Positions 61,131-64,000 of a DNA stretch of 64,000 bases are shown piece by piece. The stretch covers positions 3,069,001 through 3,133,000 of the forward strand of contig CALNXK010000031.1 in the NCBI GenBank assembly GCA_942486035.1, given 5' to 3'. The stretch is from Porites lobata. Its lineage: Eukaryota > Cnidaria > Anthozoa > Scleractinia > Poritidae. Numbering within the stretch: position 1 is the first letter of the stretch; each line of letters begins with the position of its first letter. Below the pieces are notes generated by a model. The model was not told the DNA's origin and did not search any database. It worked only from the letters and a program-made list of their open reading frames with translations. The position numbers and the translations under genes were made by a program.

Positions 61131-63778
61131 GCCGGGATAGCGCAATTGGCATAAGCATTGAATTGGTAATTAACTGGCAAACAAAGAGGTGACGGGTTCG
61201 AATCCCGCCTGATTAGCATAAAAAAGGAAAAAAAAAAGAATAAAATCGCGGCTTGGTTCTGGGAGGGCTTGGGGCGAGGAGAGGGAAGAAAAAAGGCCTT
61301 GGGAAGGGTATGGGAAGCGGGAGTTGGTACACCGGCCCGGGGGCGGGCCGGGAGGAGGGCAGGGAGAGGGGGGCAGGCGGGAGGGGGTAGGTAGATAGAT
61401 AGAGGATAGATAGATAGATAGGATAGATAGGATAGATAGGATAGATAGGATAGATAGGATAGATAGGATAGATAGGATAGATAGGATAGATAGGATAGAT
61501 AGGATAGATAGGTAGGTAGAGGGGGATAGGTAGATAGGTAGGGGCGGAGGGGGGAGGGGGGGAAGGGAAGGGAAGGGAAGGGGAAGGGAAGGGAAAGGGA
61601 GGGGGGTCTAGCCTGCGAGCAAGGTCTCTTGCTGCCGGGATTGGGGGAGGGTTGGGTGGGGTGGGGCAGTGAGAGACCTTGCTCGCAGGCTAGACCCGGG
61701 AGGGTTTTGCTGCTCAGCAAAATTTTTTTTTTCTTACTTTTATAAAATTCTTGACTCAAAATAAGCACTTTTAGAAAAGGATGCATTCACGTAAGAAAAA
61801 AGCGGGAAAAAAAACGACGTGTGCGAAGAAACAAGCGAAATTTATGATTAAACATTTGTCATTACTTAGGATCAACTTCTCCACACTTTTTCCCACATTC
61901 AACTTCGCGAGTTAGTCTACTTATAGTACGTTCCTTTTCTTTAATGCAGTGGATAAACAGACCATGAAGTTCCAAACGGCTCTTCGTCTGAAGTTGGAGA
62001 ATTTTCTTTATTGGTCATTGACCTTGGGGACATTTAACAGCCTGATTTTAAGACTGGATTGGAAATAGCTTGAATTACGTAACCTTGCCTGCGAAAGAAA
62101 CACGACCTGATGGAATTACTAATCGTCAATAGGCCGGGCAAACAATGTTTGTTTGGTTCATCTTGTCAAGTGACTTTGGGTCAAGTTGGAAACTGATGGA
62201 GATCTCCTGAAAATGTCCCTGGGACTCTTGTGATGTCTCAAGTAAGAGGATGTAAGTATATTTCATTCTGGAAAAAAGTCTTTTAGCTGCCTTAGGACAC
62301 GAAGGATATCACCTTGTTTTGATCCTTCAGGCTGATTTCACGATTCTATCACAAGTTTTCGGTCGCATCGGTAGCATTTTAGTATGATTTACCGTGCTAC
62401 TTGCAGATTTCCTATTGCAGTTATAAGGGTACCAGATTCAGACTAGGGTACTGTAGTTGCCTAGTTAGAGAAGAACGCTTTTTCTCGTTGTCGAAGGGTC
62501 ACATTGCTGGCTCCAAATCTATTAAATACGTCTCTTACTGGAATCAGACCCTTCAACAATCACAAAAACGCAGTTTTTATTGTACAATCAAAGACGACTA
62601 TAGCCCCTCGCCGTACCTAGCTTTAACAAGAAAAAACCCTTCGAGAAAAGCATTAGTTAGATTTAGAATAAGTAGTCATCAACTTAGAATTGAAACAGGT
62701 AGATACGAAAACATTCCTCGCAATGAAAGGATATGTCACTTTTGTACAAGTAACAAAAATCGAAGATGAAAATCATTTCTTACTAGATTGTAAGGCTTAT
62801 TCTCAGATCAGAGACATATTTTTCTCCAAACTAGAAACTAAAATACCTGACTTCAAATCACTTTCACACGATACTTTAATATCTCTTCTTATGAATTCTT
62901 CTGATTATTTAATTAACTGTCAATTAGTTTCATCTATCTCGCAATGCTTTGAATTAAGAACCAAATTAATATCAATGAATGAATGAATGAATGAATGAGA
63001 ACTGTAACGTTTTGTAATGTTTTGCACGTACTAATTAGTTGAATTAGTACTTAATTTTAGACTAATAGCTTTTGCAATACTGTAATTCCTTTATGGTCAT
63101 GCAAATAAAGCTTTTGGTGTTGTTGTTATTAAAAGTGACATAACCTTCGCGTTTTCCATTTATAAGATCACTTTTGCTTGTTGCAGGAACACTTGTAAAT
63201 GGCGTGAGATTAACATGCACATTCTCCATACTCATTCCTTTACCGTTCATCTGGCGCTAACGAGGAGAATTTGATTAGAAATCCCAACGTTTTTCGTTGC
63301 TGAGCAGTTTCCTCTATTTTCAGCCTTTTTCATGATTGATACCGTTCACTGGTGGGATATATAGCGAGAATGTAAATTGATGTTGATCACTTTTAACCGT
63401 ACAAAAACTGTTTCTTGTGATCACCGACTGAAAGCAAACGCACCGACGAACATTTCAAGTATTTCAATATTATACAAAACTTACAGCTAAAATCAAAATT
63501 GCCCGTCGGAAAAACGTGAAAGCGCTAAGTGCTTTTTAAATGTACTAGTGGTCAGAAAGATACAAGAATCCTGATTAAAAAGAAGCTTTCAAAGCCGACA
63601 AGGCTACAGTTTCCATTATGTTTGGTAAACTTTGGTTTGTTTTGGTTCTTGGACCTGTGGGACCTCAGGGACCTCTGGGCCGAAGGTTCATGATGTCATT
63701 ATTTTCAACAGCCAATCAGGGGCAAGAATTTGATTTGCATATGAATAACATACAAAAAACCATTGAATTTGTAACCGA
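61131..63778 (+). repeat. Array unit 13 (most diverged, longest)
   Basis: tRNA-like 61131-61218, preceded by ACCGA instead of ACCAA. The tetranucleotide tract is replaced by about ten copies of a 9-mer GATAGATAG (61405-61512). The LINE fragment 62394-62986 has about 30 bp inserted before the usual ACCAGATTCAG, at 62399-62430. Confidence 0.95.
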
Positions 63779-64000
63779 GCCGGGATAGCGCAATTGGCAT
63801 AAGCATTGAATTGGTAATTAACTGGCAAACAAAGAGGTGACGGGTTCGAATCCCGCCTGATTAGCATAAAAAGGAAAAAAAAAAAAAAAAATAAAATCGC
63901 GGCTTGGTTCTGGGAGGGCTTGGGGCGAGGAGAGGGGAAGAAAAAGGCCTTGGGAAGGGTATGGGAAGCGGGAGTTGGTACACCGGCCCGGGGCGGGCCG
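63779..64000 (+). repeat. Array unit 14 (cut by window end)
   Basis: tRNA-like 63779-63866, the A-rich stretch and the beginning of the G-rich block. The array clearly continues beyond the window. Confidence 0.9.

Overview
The window is eukaryotic, and most likely from an anthozoan cnidarian such as a coral or sea anemone. It is AT-rich and contains two long intronless reading frames for NHL-type beta-propeller proteins. The rest is dominated by degenerate DNA transposons (hAT, TTAA-target and MITE types) and 5'-truncated LINEs. The taxonomic guess rests on the look of the repeat families and is not proven.

Layout. (1) 1-22301 is a tandem segmental duplication with a period of about 11.0 kb: copy 1 is 1-10222 (cut by the window edge) and copy 2 is 11008-22301, separated by 785 bp found only once (10223-11007). 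Each copy holds one head-to-head pair of paralogous genes. A minus-strand 577-aa protein has an N-terminal hydrophobic anchor, and a plus-strand 558-aa protein has none. Both have an alpha-helical N-terminal half of a family I do not recognise and a C-terminal NHL-like propeller. About 0.73 kb of shared upstream DNA containing a 26-bp-arm hairpin separates them. Around the genes lie inverted MITEs, foldback elements, a LINE reverse-transcriptase fragment and a hAT remnant. Copy 2 also carries a 778-bp element inserted precisely at TTAA, and copy 1 keeps the empty site. (2) 22302-28801 is mostly non-coding. It contains a degenerate hAT/ZMYM1-like element with a broken transposase (22515-23720), a GGAATCC-type repeat, a G/C-tract-bounded repeat and one small single-membrane-span ORF. 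(3) 28802-64000 is a megasatellite with 13 complete periods of 2.58-2.65 kb plus partial units at both ends, running off the window.

Each megasatellite unit carries, in order, a tRNA-Thr(GGT)-derived sequence with A and B boxes, an A-rich stretch, about 480 bp of extremely purine-rich DNA with a GATA microsatellite and G-quadruplex motifs, a 25-bp-arm inverted repeat with a G-rich loop, a small hairpin followed by a T-run, a spacer with good splice-like signals, and the 3' end of a LINE encoding a Cys/His zinc knuckle, ending in AATAAA and a TGT-rich tail.

The two parts most worth following are the divergent NHL pair (a possible membrane-anchored/soluble partner system) and the megasatellite, whose arrangement of tRNA-like promoter, T-run-free purine body and hairpin plus T-run could produce a roughly 570-nt RNA polymerase III transcript from every unit. 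Both functional ideas are inference; the architecture is read directly from the sequence.
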